Shown here one piece after another: positions 1 through 8,103 of a stretch of DNA of 64,000 nucleotides. The notes under the pieces were generated by a model that saw only the letters and a program-made list of their open reading frames with translations, was not told where the DNA came from and ran no database searches. The stretch is from Cohnella sp. SGD-V74. GTDB lineage: Bacteria > Bacillota > Bacilli > Paenibacillales > Paenibacillaceae. A program made the position numbers and the translations under genes. The stretch covers positions 248,001 through 312,000 of the forward strand of contig NZ_PVYW01000003.1 of the NCBI RefSeq assembly GCF_003001675.1, in the 5' to 3' direction. Numbering within the stretch: position 1 is the stretch's first letter; each line of letters starts with the position of its first letter.

Positions 1-39
1 GCGGCATTGTGCGGATTTCGAAAATAAAATCGTCGACTT

Positions 40-55
40 TGTGATTTTTATCACT
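40..55 (+). promoter_or_regulatory. FNR box upstream of nrdG
   Basis: TGTGA-TTTTTA-TCACT matches the Bacillus-type FNR operator TGTGA-N6-TCACA at 9 of 10 positions. A -10-like TACTAT lies at 78-83, about 30 bp after the box centre. This is the class II geometry (centre near -41.5) seen repeatedly in this window, and it implies oxygen-responsive expression of nrdG-nrdD. Confidence 0.75.
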
Positions 56-163
56 TTACCGAAACAATATGTTGTATTACTATTCTTTTCATCGCCTATA
101 TATAGTGTCATTGGAACCAAGGAGGTGAGCCAGCGCTTATTTTCATGAAGGAGGGACTTGGGG

Positions 164-850
164 ATGCTCGCTTTCTATCCCGGATTTACTCGCACGTTCG
201 ACGATTTGCCTGGGCGCGTGTCTTTGCTTATCCACAGCTGGAACGGCTGCAATATGCGCTGCTTCGGCTGTCACAATTACGACGAGCTGATCGCCGCCAA
301 ACCGGACGCGAGCCGGCTGACCGCCGCTCAGGCCGTCGAACGCATTCGGGCGAGCGCCGGGCTGTTCGACGCCCTGCTCGTCAGCGGAGGGGAATTTCTC
401 GTCAACCGTACCGCCGATATGGCCGATTTCTTCAGCCAAGTGCGCGACGCGTTCGACGGTACCGTTATCGTGTACACGAACGGCACTTATCCGCACAAAT
501 TGCGGATGCTGCTCGATCTTAGACTGATTGACGGCGTACATATCGATATGAAGCTTCCCTATCATCTGCTGGACCCCGTCGAAGACTCCGACGTCTATGA
601 AGCGATTATCGGAACGGCGCCTTCCCGCCGAATGCACCGGGACATGCTCGAGTCCGTGGAAGCCGTCATCCGGCACAACGGCGAAGCCAGCCAGGTGCGA
701 ACCGTGCGATACCCGCTGCTGAGCGACGAATACTTCGAGGAGATCCGCGCTTACGTGAACGAATTGAACGCCAAGCACGACAGTCGCGTTCCCTACTTTC
801 TGAATCCGTATTATCCTCCGCAAGCCGCGCGGGGGCACTCACACTTTTGA
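164..850 (+). CDS. nrdG: Anaerobic ribonucleotide reductase activating protein, radical SAM
   Basis: Radical SAM activase of about 228 residues. It should cleave S-adenosylmethionine to place the glycyl radical on NrdD, encoded immediately downstream. The 4Fe-4S motif is visible as C29-x3-C33-x2-C36 in the context WNGCNMRCFGC, followed by HNYDEL; a GGE-type motif follows at LLVSGGEFL. The ATG at 164 is preferred over an in-frame TTG at 158 because AAGGAGG (148-154) sits 9 nt before the ATG but only 3 nt before the TTG. The reading frame ends about 14 nt before the nrdD start, so the two genes are a translationally tight pair. An FNR box lies upstream. Gene order activase-reductase is the reverse of the enterobacterial nrdDG order. 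Confidence 0.9.
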   Translation: MLAFYPGFTRTFDDLPGRVSLLIHSWNGCNMRCFGCHNYDELIAAKPDASRLTAAQAVERIRASAGLFDALLVSGGEFLVNRTADMADFFSQVRDAFDGTVIVYTNGTYPHKLRMLLDLRLIDGVHIDMKLPYHLLDPVEDSDVYEAIIGTAPSRRMHRDMLESVEAVIRHNGEASQVRTVRYPLLSDEYFEEIRAYVNELNAKHDSRVPYFLNPYYPPQAARGHSHF

Positions 851-864
851 ATGGAGGATTCGCC

Positions 865-2823
865 ATGTTCAACCGTACAGAAGAAATCATCGAGACGTTC
901 ACTTCCCCGTCGGAAACGAAGCAAGCCGATTATTTGAAACGGGAAAACAGCAACTTCGTCTACTCCCTGCCGCTGCTCCGGCACAATCTGACCAACTTCT
1001 CGGAGGAGCGCTATCTTCTGGACAACGTGCTGCCGGCCGCGCTGACCGAGCTGTACAGAGACGGCGTCGTCTACATTCACGACAAGCAGCTCAGCCCTTA
1101 CTGCCTGAGCGTGTCTTGCAAGGACATCGCGACCAAGGGCATTCCCACGCTGGCCAAAAACATGATGAGCTCGAAGCCGACCCGCAAGCTGGACACGCTG
1201 CTTCGGCATTTCAGCAACGTCGTCGTGCTCATGTCCCAGCAGGTGTCCGGAGCGGTCATGCTGTCGCAGATGACGACGATCTCGGCCTCTTATCTGTACG
1301 CGGAGGAACGCATACATGGCCGCAGCTTCACGGACGACGAGCTGACGCAATTATTCCAGAGCCTGATCTGGGAGATGAATATGCCGCTGCGCGGCGGCTC
1401 CCAATCGGCGTTCACCAACATTACGCTCGAATTCGGCAAGCCGTCCGACGAGATCAAGGACGAGCTCGTGATCATCGGCGGAGCGCCGCTCGACATCTCC
1501 TATCGCGACATCCCCGCCTCCTACTTCGACCGGATCAACAGCGCCGTCATCGAAGTGATGAAGGAGGGAACGGGCAACGGCATTCCGTTCACCTTCCCGC
1601 TGCTGACCGTGCCGATCGACGACGATTTCGACTACGGCAACCGCCTGTTTCTGGAGCTGCTCGACGGGATGTACCGCTGGGGCGGCGTCTACTTCGAGAA
1701 CTTCCGCACCGCTCCGTTCCGGGATGAACGCTATACCCGGCTGAATCCCTACTTGAAGCCGCGCGATCCGGAAGCGAGCCGCAGCCTGTGCTGCAGGCTG
1801 CAGATCGATTTGAACGTGCTGTCCCGGGTCGGCAGCGGCATCTTCGGCAGCTCGACCGGCTCGACCGGCGCGGTGCAGGTGCTGAACTTGAATCTGAACA
1901 GAATGCTGCTCGAATACGGCCATGACGAAAAAGCGCTGTTCTCCAAAATCGCCGAGATTCTGAACGTCATGCAGGAAGGCCATATGGCGAAGCGAAAATG
2001 GATCGAACGCAACAAGGAGCTGTATCCGACCTTCTTCGCGTTTAACCGCGACTTGTCCAATTATTTCAACGTGTTCGGCGTGGCGGGCATGCACGAAGGA
2101 CTGATCAACGCCGGATATGCGGGAGGAATGAACAACGAGGCGGGCAAACTTCTGGCTCATCGGATCATGCAGTTTATGACGGAACAGATTAACGAATTTA
2201 TCGTGAGAGACCGCGTCGCCTGCGGCATCGAATATGCGCCCGGCGAGAACGCGGCGATCAAGCTGGCCCGCCACGACGTCAAATGGGCGCGGAGCCGGAG
2301 CCGCGACATCTTCGTGCAGGGCTCGGGGGACCACGTCTACTTGACGTCCGGCTGCATGCTGCCCTTCAGCGAAGACGACTTCGTCCGGCAGATCGAGAAC
2401 AGCGCGGAATTTCAAGCTTACGCCACTTCGGGAAGCATTCTGCACCACTTCCTGGAAAGCAAAGTGCCGCCCGAGCGGCTCGCGGACTATTTGCGAAAAA
2501 TCTTCGACAAACCGATCCAGTACATCACCTTGACGCCGACTTTGACGAGCTGCCTCTCCTGCAATCAGCAGATCGTCGCCGACGACGGAAGGAACGTCGA
2601 GCTCTGCCCGGTATGCGGCAGCGACGATCTTGCGACCTACAGCCGGGTCATCGGCTACGTTAAAATGATCGCCCGCAAGAAGATCCAGGTCGACGAAGAA
2701 GGCTGCTACACGGGACAGTTCAACTTCTGGAGCAAGGCCAGACGCTTCGATTGGAATACGCGCAAACGGTTAAAGGAAGAAACGCTTCGGACGCAAAAGG
2801 AAGAAACGCTCCAGCTGCAATAA
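865..2823 (+). CDS. nrdD: Anaerobic (class III) ribonucleoside-triphosphate reductase
   Basis: Glycyl-radical enzyme of 652 residues that reduces ribonucleoside triphosphates to dNTPs without oxygen. The C-terminus shows the zinc site (SCLSCNQQ then LCPVCGSDD, two CxxC pairs) followed by the glycyl-radical loop SRVIGYVK, with Gly597 the radical residue. The N-terminus enters the barrel almost directly and shows no ATP-cone domain, so dATP allosteric control may be absent or different from that of the longer (about 700 residue) enzymes. The ATG at 865 follows GGAGGA (853-858) with a 6-nt gap; the longer frame from 847 is rejected. It forms an operon with nrdG and ends at a strong bidirectional terminator. 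Confidence 0.95.
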   Translation: MFNRTEEIIETFTSPSETKQADYLKRENSNFVYSLPLLRHNLTNFSEERYLLDNVLPAALTELYRDGVVYIHDKQLSPYCLSVSCKDIATKGIPTLAKNMMSSKPTRKLDTLLRHFSNVVVLMSQQVSGAVMLSQMTTISASYLYAEERIHGRSFTDDELTQLFQSLIWEMNMPLRGGSQSAFTNITLEFGKPSDEIKDELVIIGGAPLDISYRDIPASYFDRINSAVIEVMKEGTGNGIPFTFPLLTVPIDDDFDYGNRLFLELLDGMYRWGGVYFENFRTAPFRDERYTRLNPYLKPRDPEASRSLCCRLQIDLNVLSRVGSGIFGSSTGSTGAVQVLNLNLNRMLLEYGHDEKALFSKIAEILNVMQEGHMAKRKWIERNKELYPTFFAFNRDLSNYFNVFGVAGMHEGLINAGYAGGMNNEAGKLLAHRIMQFMTEQINEFIVRDRVACGIEYAPGENAAIKLARHDVKWARSRSRDIFVQGSGDHVYLTSGCMLPFSEDDFVRQIENSAEFQAYATSGSILHHFLESKVPPERLADYLRKIFDKPIQYITLTPTLTSCLSCNQQIVADDGRNVELCPVCGSDDLATYSRVIGYVKMIARKKIQVDEEGCYTGQFNFWSKARRFDWNTRKRLKEETLRTQKEETLQLQ

Positions 2824-2837
2824 ACAGCCGCATAAAA

Positions 2838-2888
2838 AAGAAACCCGATCTCGCCAACGTACGTACCGGCGGGATCGGGCTTCTTCTT
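2838..2888. terminator. Bidirectional terminator between nrdD and ywiC
   Basis: A 12-bp stem (CCCGATCTCGCC at 2844-2855 with GGCGGGATCGGG at 2868-2879, one G-T pair) is flanked by an A-rich run on the left and a T-rich run on the right. It lies between the convergent ends of nrdD and ywiC. Confidence 0.85.
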
Positions 2889-3622
2889 TATTGATGGAAA
2901 AGAAAAACGGTCAACAACAAAAATTGCAGCGCCCCGACGATCTCCATAATGCCGACCTTGGCCGGTCTCATCGTTTGGCCGGCGTATACGAACGCTCGCA
3001 ATGCCGGGAAGACGAACGGAATCGTCATCAGCGGGTAACCCATCGTCCATGGAAACGCAAGAGCCAGCACATGGTAGATTTTCGCGTATGCGATCCATCG
3101 GGCATTCAGCCTCTCCCTGAACACGGTCTTGACGAAGAACGCCGTTCCCATGAAATAGGCGAAATTAAGCGCCACGAGCGCGGCCATCTCGGCGCCCCAT
3201 TCCCCGCCGCCGGCCAAGTAAGCCGCAGCGGCGGCAAGCGAGAAGCTGACGATGGCGCACAGGTCGTTCAGCAGCGCCCGCTCCGACTTCCGCTTCGAAT
3301 GCCAGACGTTCACCGCGAGCAGCGCGGCCAGCGGAATTCCGAAGTAAGCCAGCTCCGGCCGGTCGATCAGCGGCGGGATCAGGCACGCCAGCGCGCCGAG
3401 CGCGTATCCCGCTCCCCATTTCAGCATATAAGCCCGGTTCGCCGCTCTCTTCACGGCTTGCAGGAGCGGATACGAAGCCAAATATAAGAGCAGCCATCCG
3501 GCGAACAGCGGCAAATGAATCCATTGCGGAGTTCCGGCCGCCATGCCGACCAGGAACGGCACGCTGACCATCGCCCATCCGCCGTGTTCGTGAGGGATCA
3601 CCAGTTTTTTCTTCTTTTTCAT
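2888..3622 (-). CDS. ywiC: YwiC-like membrane protein
   Basis: Polytopic membrane protein of 244 residues of the YwiC family, whose Bacillus subtilis namesake sits beside fnr and narGHJI. It starts MKKKKKLVIPHEHGGWAM; the PHEHGGW segment near the N-terminus is the most recognisable feature. About eight hydrophobic segments follow. The start at 3622 is preceded by GGGGGAG and lies just inside the end of mobA (stop at 3636), so both are probably one transcript. The biochemical role is unknown; placement suggests anaerobic nitrate metabolism. Confidence 0.8.
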   Translation of the reverse strand: MKKKKKLVIPHEHGGWAMVSVPFLVGMAAGTPQWIHLPLFAGWLLLYLASYPLLQAVKRAANRAYMLKWGAGYALGALACLIPPLIDRPELAYFGIPLAALLAVNVWHSKRKSERALLNDLCAIVSFSLAAAAAYLAGGGEWGAEMAALVALNFAYFMGTAFFVKTVFRERLNARWIAYAKIYHVLALAFPWTMGYPLMTIPFVFPALRAFVYAGQTMRPAKVGIMEIVGALQFLLLTVFLFHQ

Positions 3623-3635
3623 CGTCACTCCCCCG

Positions 3636-4292
3636 TTACCGGTCTGCCGCCTCCTGCGACTCGAGCGCAAGCAGACTTTCGTATTGCTCCGGCGTATTCA
3701 GATTCAGAATAAACCGCGGATCGATGCCCCGGCGCAGGAACTCGGCCTCCGCCGCCTTCTCGCAGCGGATCGCGTCCAGAAACCCGCCGACCCGGAACTG
3801 TCCTCGGCTGAACAGATACGGTATCCGTTCGACGCAGCTTTTGTCGTACACGCCGTGGAACGGATACATTCGTTCGTTGAAGTACGGAACCGCCGCTTCG
3901 CTGCCTGTGTCCGTCTTGATCTCCAGCAGCGATCGGGCGGCCTGCGGAGACAAGAACGGCATATCGCAAGCGACGATCCAGACGTTCATATGGCTCGAGA
4001 GCGACAACGCGGCGTGAATTCCGCCGAGCGGCCCTTTATCGGGATAGAAGTCGGTAATGATTCTAACCTCGTTGTCCACGAGCGGAAGGAACGTCCTCGG
4101 CTCGTTCGTGACCAGTATAATCTCCGAGCATATTTTCCTCAACTCATTCAGTTGCCGGTGAATCAACTTCTCTCCGCGGAACGGCAGCAGCGCCTTATGG
4201 GGGCCGCCCATTCTCCGGCTTCTTCCTCCGGCCAGAATCACGCCGGAGAGGCAAACGTTCTTGTCAATCGGCAGTCGATCGGTCGTATCCAC
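3636..4292 (-). CDS. mobA: Molybdenum cofactor guanylyltransferase
   Basis: MobA joins GMP to molybdopterin-Mo to give the bis-MGD cofactor used by NarG. The nucleotide-binding loop LAGGRSRRMGG with a following HKALL (residues about 20-36) is typical of the family, as are ITDFYPDKGPLGGIHAAL and the CDMPFL metal-binding motif. Length (218 residues) is normal. The start codon is GTG, 7 nt after GGAGGA. It precedes ywiC, and a degenerate FNR box lies upstream, which matches a need for cofactor when nitrate reductase is made. Confidence 0.92.
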   Translation of the reverse strand: MDTTDRLPIDKNVCLSGVILAGGRSRRMGGPHKALLPFRGEKLIHRQLNELRKICSEIILVTNEPRTFLPLVDNEVRIITDFYPDKGPLGGIHAALSLSSHMNVWIVACDMPFLSPQAARSLLEIKTDTGSEAAVPYFNERMYPFHGVYDKSCVERIPYLFSRGQFRVGGFLDAIRCEKAAEAEFLRRGIDPRFILNLNTPEQYESLLALESQEAADR

Positions 4293-4372
4293 ATCGCATT
4301 CCTCCGGATTCGCATGGAATAATCGCGCTTCTCCCCGCTATCCCATTATCGTCCTCGCCGATCGACTTCCTC

Positions 4373-4388
4373 TATGACATAACTCACA
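4373..4388 (-). promoter_or_regulatory. Degenerate FNR box upstream of mobA
   Basis: On the minus strand TGTGA-GTTATG-TCATA, 9 of 10 matches to TGTGA-N6-TCACA. A GATAAT -10 lies at 4350-4345, within one base of the spacing seen at the other FNR promoters. The site lies between divergent mobA and the Crp/Fnr gene; the plus-strand side has only a poor TAATAT at the matching position, so mobA is the likelier target. Confidence 0.55.
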
Positions 4389-4505
4389 GCCATTCCGGCC
4401 AAAATTCATTAATATGTTGAAAACCGATCCCAATGATGGATACATCTTGCTGGGATTTCCGATACAATTAAGACTGTATAGATCCGATATACGAGGAGGA
4501 TGTCC

Positions 4506-5201
4506 ATGAGCAAGGATAAAGCGTCCGCTTTCCTGCATCAGGTCCCGTTGTTCCACGATTTGAACCCCCAGGAGATGGCGCGGGTCGAGGAAATTACGAT
4601 CTCCCGTTCCATCTCGAGAAGATCCGTCATTTTTACCGAAGGCAGCGAGAAAGAGGCCGTCTACTTCATCAAGAACGGTTTGGTGAAAACCTATAAAACG
4701 GACGAGAACGGTCACGAGCAGATCGTTTCCTTCCTGAAAACCGGCGACATGTTCCCGCATACCGGCTTCTTCAACCAGAATCCGTACCCGGCCACGGCCG
4801 AAGCGATCGTCGACACGCAGCTGCTGGCGATTCCCGTCAAAGTATTCGAACGGCTGATGATGAATACCCCGTCGATCGCGATCAAGATGATGCGCGTGAT
4901 GGGCGACAAAATCCGGGAGCTGCAGGAGAAGCTGCAGGTGCTCTCCGGCCAGGACGTCAAGCACCGGGTGCTGTCGTTCCTGCTCCAGCTCGCGGAACAT
5001 CACGGGGACGTTAAGGACAACAAAATTACGATCAATCTGCCGATGACCCACCAAGAGATCGCCAACTCTATCGGAACGACGAGAGAGACGATCAACCGGC
5101 TGCTCAGTCAGTTCAACAAAGACGAACTGCTCGAAGTCGATCGCAGCCGGATCGTCATCATCGATCTGGAAGCGTTAAAGCAGCAGAAGGAAATCCGGTA
5201 A
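4506..5201 (+). CDS. Crp/Fnr family regulator without cysteines
   Basis: Regulator of 231 residues with an N-terminal cyclic-nucleotide-type beta barrel (about 15-125), a dimerisation helix and a C-terminal winged helix. The recognition helix reads TTRETINRLL, with the R-E-x-x-x-R arrangement that reads TGTGA half sites. There is no cysteine in the whole protein, so it cannot bind an iron-sulfur cluster; haem, a small metabolite or a redox-independent signal are possible. The ATG at 4506 is preferred over that at 4500 because GAGGAGG ends directly before 4500. It is divergent from mobA and convergent with ric (12 nt between stop codons). Confidence 0.85.
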   Translation: MSKDKASAFLHQVPLFHDLNPQEMARVEEITISRSISRRSVIFTEGSEKEAVYFIKNGLVKTYKTDENGHEQIVSFLKTGDMFPHTGFFNQNPYPATAEAIVDTQLLAIPVKVFERLMMNTPSIAIKMMRVMGDKIRELQEKLQVLSGQDVKHRVLSFLLQLAEHHGDVKDNKITINLPMTHQEIANSIGTTRETINRLLSQFNKDELLEVDRSRIVIIDLEALKQQKEIR

Positions 5202-5213
5202 CCCGAACCGCGA

Positions 5214-5927
5214 TTACAGCCGGCCTTCTTCGACCCGCGGGAACAGCACGTTGTTCTCCAGATGGATATGCTCGAACAGATCCGCTTCCAGCTCGACCAG
5301 CTTGCCGAACGCCAGCGTATACGTCGTGCAAGCTTCCGGCGGCAGAGCGTAACCGTCCGTCGCCTCTCTCATTTCCTTCAAATAGTCGCCGACGACGCTG
5401 TGGTCCTTCTCCAGGTCGTCCAGCCCCGCGACCGCCTTCTCCCTCGCCTCCGCGCTCGGCTCGGCCGCGTAGCTCTTCAGCAGCGGGAAGAGCGCTTCTT
5501 CTTCGGCGATCAGATGCTGGTCCAGCTCGATTTTCATTTGATGAAACCGTCTATGCAGCGAGGAAAGCTCGGGATGTCCTGCTCCGTGGACGCGAAGCAC
5601 CTTCGTCAACAGCTCGCTGATGTGCGGCAGCTCCTTCTTCACATAGCCGTGATGCCTGGCGACGATATGATCGATCAGATCCGCGATCGGCGCCGTCTTC
5701 CAATCGGCCTCTCCCGCTTCGGCCTTGGCGATCGCTTCCGCGTATCCCGCGTTCAGACGGCTTACAAGCTCCTCCAAGTTCAACCCTTGGCCAAGGGCGG
5801 CTTCGGACAACGGCCGATCCCCGCCGCAGCAGAAGTCGATTTTCGCCTCCTTGAACAGATGGCTTGCTCCCGGGTAATCGGCCACGATGTTGCCGATTTT
5901 CTCTTCTCCATTAAATCTTTGGCTCAT
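5214..5927 (-). CDS. ric: Iron-sulfur cluster repair di-iron protein (RIC/ScdA)
   Basis: Di-iron protein of 237 residues that restores iron-sulfur clusters damaged by nitric oxide or peroxide. It has the ScdA N-terminal domain with the paired cysteines IDFCCGG (C33, C34), then a hemerythrin-like four-helix domain with ligands in HIVARHH, RFHQMK, HLIAEEEALFPLL, EKDH and HIHLENNVLFPR. Normal length for the family. It is divergent from fnr, and each gene has its own FNR box, so it should be made when nitrate respiration generates NO. Confidence 0.93.
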   Translation of the reverse strand: MSQRFNGEEKIGNIVADYPGASHLFKEAKIDFCCGGDRPLSEAALGQGLNLEELVSRLNAGYAEAIAKAEAGEADWKTAPIADLIDHIVARHHGYVKKELPHISELLTKVLRVHGAGHPELSSLHRRFHQMKIELDQHLIAEEEALFPLLKSYAAEPSAEAREKAVAGLDDLEKDHSVVGDYLKEMREATDGYALPPEACTTYTLAFGKLVELEADLFEHIHLENNVLFPRVEEGRL

Positions 5928-5995
5928 ATCCGATCCTTCCTTTCGTTTTTTTCTGTAGGTTCACCCCCAGTATAAGCGCAGCGGAATGTCCAGCC

Positions 5996-6011
5996 TGTGA
6001 TGTAGAACACA
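5996..6011 (-). promoter_or_regulatory. FNR box of the ric promoter
   Basis: On the minus strand TGTGT-TCTACA-TCACA, 9 of 10 matches. The -10 TATACT lies at 5974-5969, giving a predicted start near 5962 and a box centre at -41.5. Confidence 0.75.
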
Positions 6012-6036
6012 CTTTATTTGCCCATAAGGCCGAAGA

Positions 6037-6052
6037 TGTGAGGTGAATCACA
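6037..6052 (+). promoter_or_regulatory. FNR box of the fnr promoter
   Basis: A perfect TGTGA-GGTGAA-TCACA. TATACT at 6074-6079 is the -10, giving a start near 6086 and a box centred at -41.5. A TTGACG at 6054-6059 is only 14 bp from the -10, too close for an ordinary -35. This indicates autoactivation by FNR. Confidence 0.85.
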
Positions 6053-6108
6053 CTTGACGTTTCGTTCCCCTGTTATACTTGCTCCAACGTATCCTGGAGG
6101 TGGCTCAC

Positions 6109-6831
6109 GTGATTACCGCGCCAAGGCAAGCCGACTGCAATCCGATCCGCAACTCGTCCCTCTTTTCCGGCGATAATCTGCAGAAACTGCAACAAATTAT
6201 GTACTTCCAGAATCTGAATTCGAACGTCAACGTCTTCCGCGAAGGAGACGCCGCCGGCAGCCTGTATTTCATTCAATCGGGCAAAGTCAAATTGACGAAG
6301 CTGTCGGAGGAAGGCAAGGAATACATTATGTCCCTGTTCCATGGAGGGGATTTCTTCGGTCAGCTCGACGCCTCGTCCAGATCGGTCCACCAATTCACCG
6401 CCACGACGATCGAGAAGTGCGTCGTCGGCGTGTTTCAGCGAAGCGACTTGGAAGTGCTGCTCTGGCAGCATGGCGACTTGGCGATCGAATTCGTCAATTG
6501 GATGAGCTTCATGCATCGGTTGACCCAGACGAAATTCCGCGATCTGGTCATGCTGGGCAAACCGGGCGCCCTCTGCTCCACCCTGATCCGTCTGTCCAAC
6601 ACATACGGACGCCAGGACGAGAAGGGCATCCACATTACAATGAAGCTGACGAACGCCGAATTGGCCGACCACATCGGCTGCGCGCGGGAGAGCGTCAACC
6701 GGATGCTCGGCGAGCTGCGCAGAGCGGGGGCCATCTCCATGAACGACGGAATGATCACCGTTACGGATTTGTCCTATCTGCAGTCGGTATGCCGGTGCGA
6801 ATTGTGTCCCAAGGACCTGTGCCGCATGTAA
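6109..6831 (+). CDS. fnr: Oxygen-sensing regulator FNR, Bacillus type
   Basis: Crp/Fnr regulator of 240 residues. Unlike the Escherichia coli protein, its cysteines are at the C-terminus: C228, C230, C233 and C238 in VCRCELCPKDLCRM. The C230-x2-C233-x4-C238 spacing equals the 4Fe-4S ligands known in B. subtilis FNR, whose fourth ligand is an aspartate; Asp145 here (TKFRDLVML) is the likely equivalent. The recognition helix CARESVNRML has the R-E-x-x-x-R pattern for TGTGA half sites. The GTG start at 6109 follows TGGAGG; the longer frame from TTG 6079 would begin upstream of the predicted transcription start. It is the probable master activator of the boxes in this island. Confidence 0.95.
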   Translation: MITAPRQADCNPIRNSSLFSGDNLQKLQQIMYFQNLNSNVNVFREGDAAGSLYFIQSGKVKLTKLSEEGKEYIMSLFHGGDFFGQLDASSRSVHQFTATTIEKCVVGVFQRSDLEVLLWQHGDLAIEFVNWMSFMHRLTQTKFRDLVMLGKPGALCSTLIRLSNTYGRQDEKGIHITMKLTNAELADHIGCARESVNRMLGELRRAGAISMNDGMITVTDLSYLQSVCRCELCPKDLCRM

Positions 6832-6903
6832 TTCGCGCCCGGCGAATCTCCTGAAAGTTCATGTTTCCGTTTGAATCAAAAATAGCGTAACGATTCGGAC
6901 AGG

Positions 6904-6919
6904 TGTGATGCGCATTACA
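6904..6919 (+). promoter_or_regulatory. FNR box of the ctaA promoter
   Basis: TGTGA-TGCGCA-TTACA, 9 of 10 matches. TAAAAT at 6941-6946 is the -10, predicting a start near 6953 and a box centred at -41.5. Confidence 0.75.
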
Positions 6920-6980
6920 TCCCCGTCTGTTTCGCTGCGCTAAAATAATGGAAACATTTTACTTTTGGGAGGCATATCAA

Positions 6981-7862
6981 GTGAATACGAAGTCGTTGGC
7001 GCTTTGCACCGTGCTCGTTACGTACATACTGATTGTGTTCGGGGGTTACGTCGCATCGTCGGAATCGGGCATGGGCTGCGGTCCGGATTGGCCCTTGTGC
7101 AACGGCGTTCTCGTTCCCGTTCTGCGCGGAGAGACGCTGGTCGAATACGCGCACCGGGTCGTCGGCGCCGTTCTGGCCGTCCTGAATCTGATGTTGTGGT
7201 ACAAAATCGTCAAAAAAACCGATCAAGCCGGTCCCGTGCGAGCCGCGGCCAACTGGTCGCTCGCGCTGCTCGTCCTGCAAATTCTGTTCGGAGCGCTTGT
7301 CGTCGTGCTCGATTTGCCTTCGATCGTCATTTCCGCCCATCTGCTGATCGCCATGGCTTATCTTGCGCTCGTTATGCTCGTATGGCGGACGGTCGATCGG
7401 CCTCTCGACGTTTACGCGCCCGTCGACCGGCGGAACAGGACTTACATTCGGCACGTTCATGCGATACTCGGGCTCATGCTGCTGACGATAGCCGTCGGCG
7501 CCTACACGAAACACGAAACCTACGGACTCGCCTGCGGCTGGCTGGAATGCGGCGAGAGCTGGCTTCCCGAATCCCTTCCGCAAACGGTGCAGACGATCCA
7601 TCGGATCGCCGCAGCCGCCGCGGTTGCGTATATCGGGTTATTGGCGTTCCGGGTGATGGTCCGCAACGAGCCGTCCGGCTTGAAAATCCGGATGCTGGCT
7701 TGCGCCGCGCTGGCCGCCGCGCAGATCGCTGCCGGGATATTGACCGTCCTGTATGAGCTGGACATCGCCTGGGCGGTAATCCACCTGGCGATTGCGACGG
7801 CCCTGTTCGCTTGTCTCGTCGAGGTGCGAATTTGGCTGAAATTGCACGGCTCCGACGAATAG
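6981..7862 (+). CDS. ctaA: Heme A synthase (CtaA) family protein
   Basis: Eight-helix membrane protein of 293 residues that oxidises the haem O methyl group to the formyl of haem A. Family marks include the SESGMGCGPDWPLCNG loop, the haem-ligand helix with EYAHRVVG, a second cysteine pair in LACGWLECG and the C-terminal haem ligands in QTIHRIA and VIHLAI. The GTG at 6981 after GGGAGG is preferred; the upstream ATG at 6948 would precede the predicted transcript start near 6953. It is monocistronic and FNR-controlled, which is unexpected for a cofactor of aerobic oxidases. It may serve a low-oxygen terminal oxidase or a haem-A-containing enzyme elsewhere. Confidence 0.88.
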   Translation: MNTKSLALCTVLVTYILIVFGGYVASSESGMGCGPDWPLCNGVLVPVLRGETLVEYAHRVVGAVLAVLNLMLWYKIVKKTDQAGPVRAAANWSLALLVLQILFGALVVVLDLPSIVISAHLLIAMAYLALVMLVWRTVDRPLDVYAPVDRRNRTYIRHVHAILGLMLLTIAVGAYTKHETYGLACGWLECGESWLPESLPQTVQTIHRIAAAAAVAYIGLLAFRVMVRNEPSGLKIRMLACAALAAAQIAAGILTVLYELDIAWAVIHLAIATALFACLVEVRIWLKLHGSDE

Positions 7863-7875
7863 TCGTCCGAGCGGC

Positions 7876-8093
7876 GAGGCTGTCCCATAAGCAGAGTTGC
7901 TTGAGATGATCGATATATAAAGAAGGGGTATGTGTCTTCCGGAGACTGCCTCATACGCTCCTGAAATTACCTAATCACGGGTTTACCTGTTCAAATTTCA
8001 GGAGTGTATAGCATCGGAGGGAGATACATACCCCTTTCACCTTTATCATCGATTATCTTTCACAGCAACTTGCTTGGCTTATGGGACAGCCTC
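7876..8093. repeat. Foldback element, family A, copy 1
   Basis: A 218-bp near-complete inverted repeat. The ends are GAGGCTGTCCCATAAGC (7876-7892) and its exact complement at 8077-8093. Inner arms pair GGGGTATGTGTCT with GGGAGATACATACCCC and CTCCTGAAATT with AATTTCAGGAG around a roughly 26-bp loop. It holds no coding frame of note. It lies between the convergent ctaA and narI genes, where it may also act as a terminator. A second copy is at 41823-42044. Confidence 0.9.
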
Positions 8094-8103
8094 GGTTGCG
8101 AAG

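Noticed and set aside
6054..6079. Ordinary sigma-A promoter TTGACG/TATACT for fnr
   Set aside because: Spacing is only 14 bp; the perfect FNR box at -41.5 explains the promoter better.
6948..6980. ATG at 6948 as ctaA start
   Set aside because: It lies upstream of the predicted transcription start near 6953 and has no ribosome binding site; GTG at 6981 has GGGAGG.
7876..8093. Insertion sequence
   Set aside because: Termini resemble insertion-sequence ends, but there is no transposase and the whole unit is palindromic, so it is recorded as a foldback repeat.
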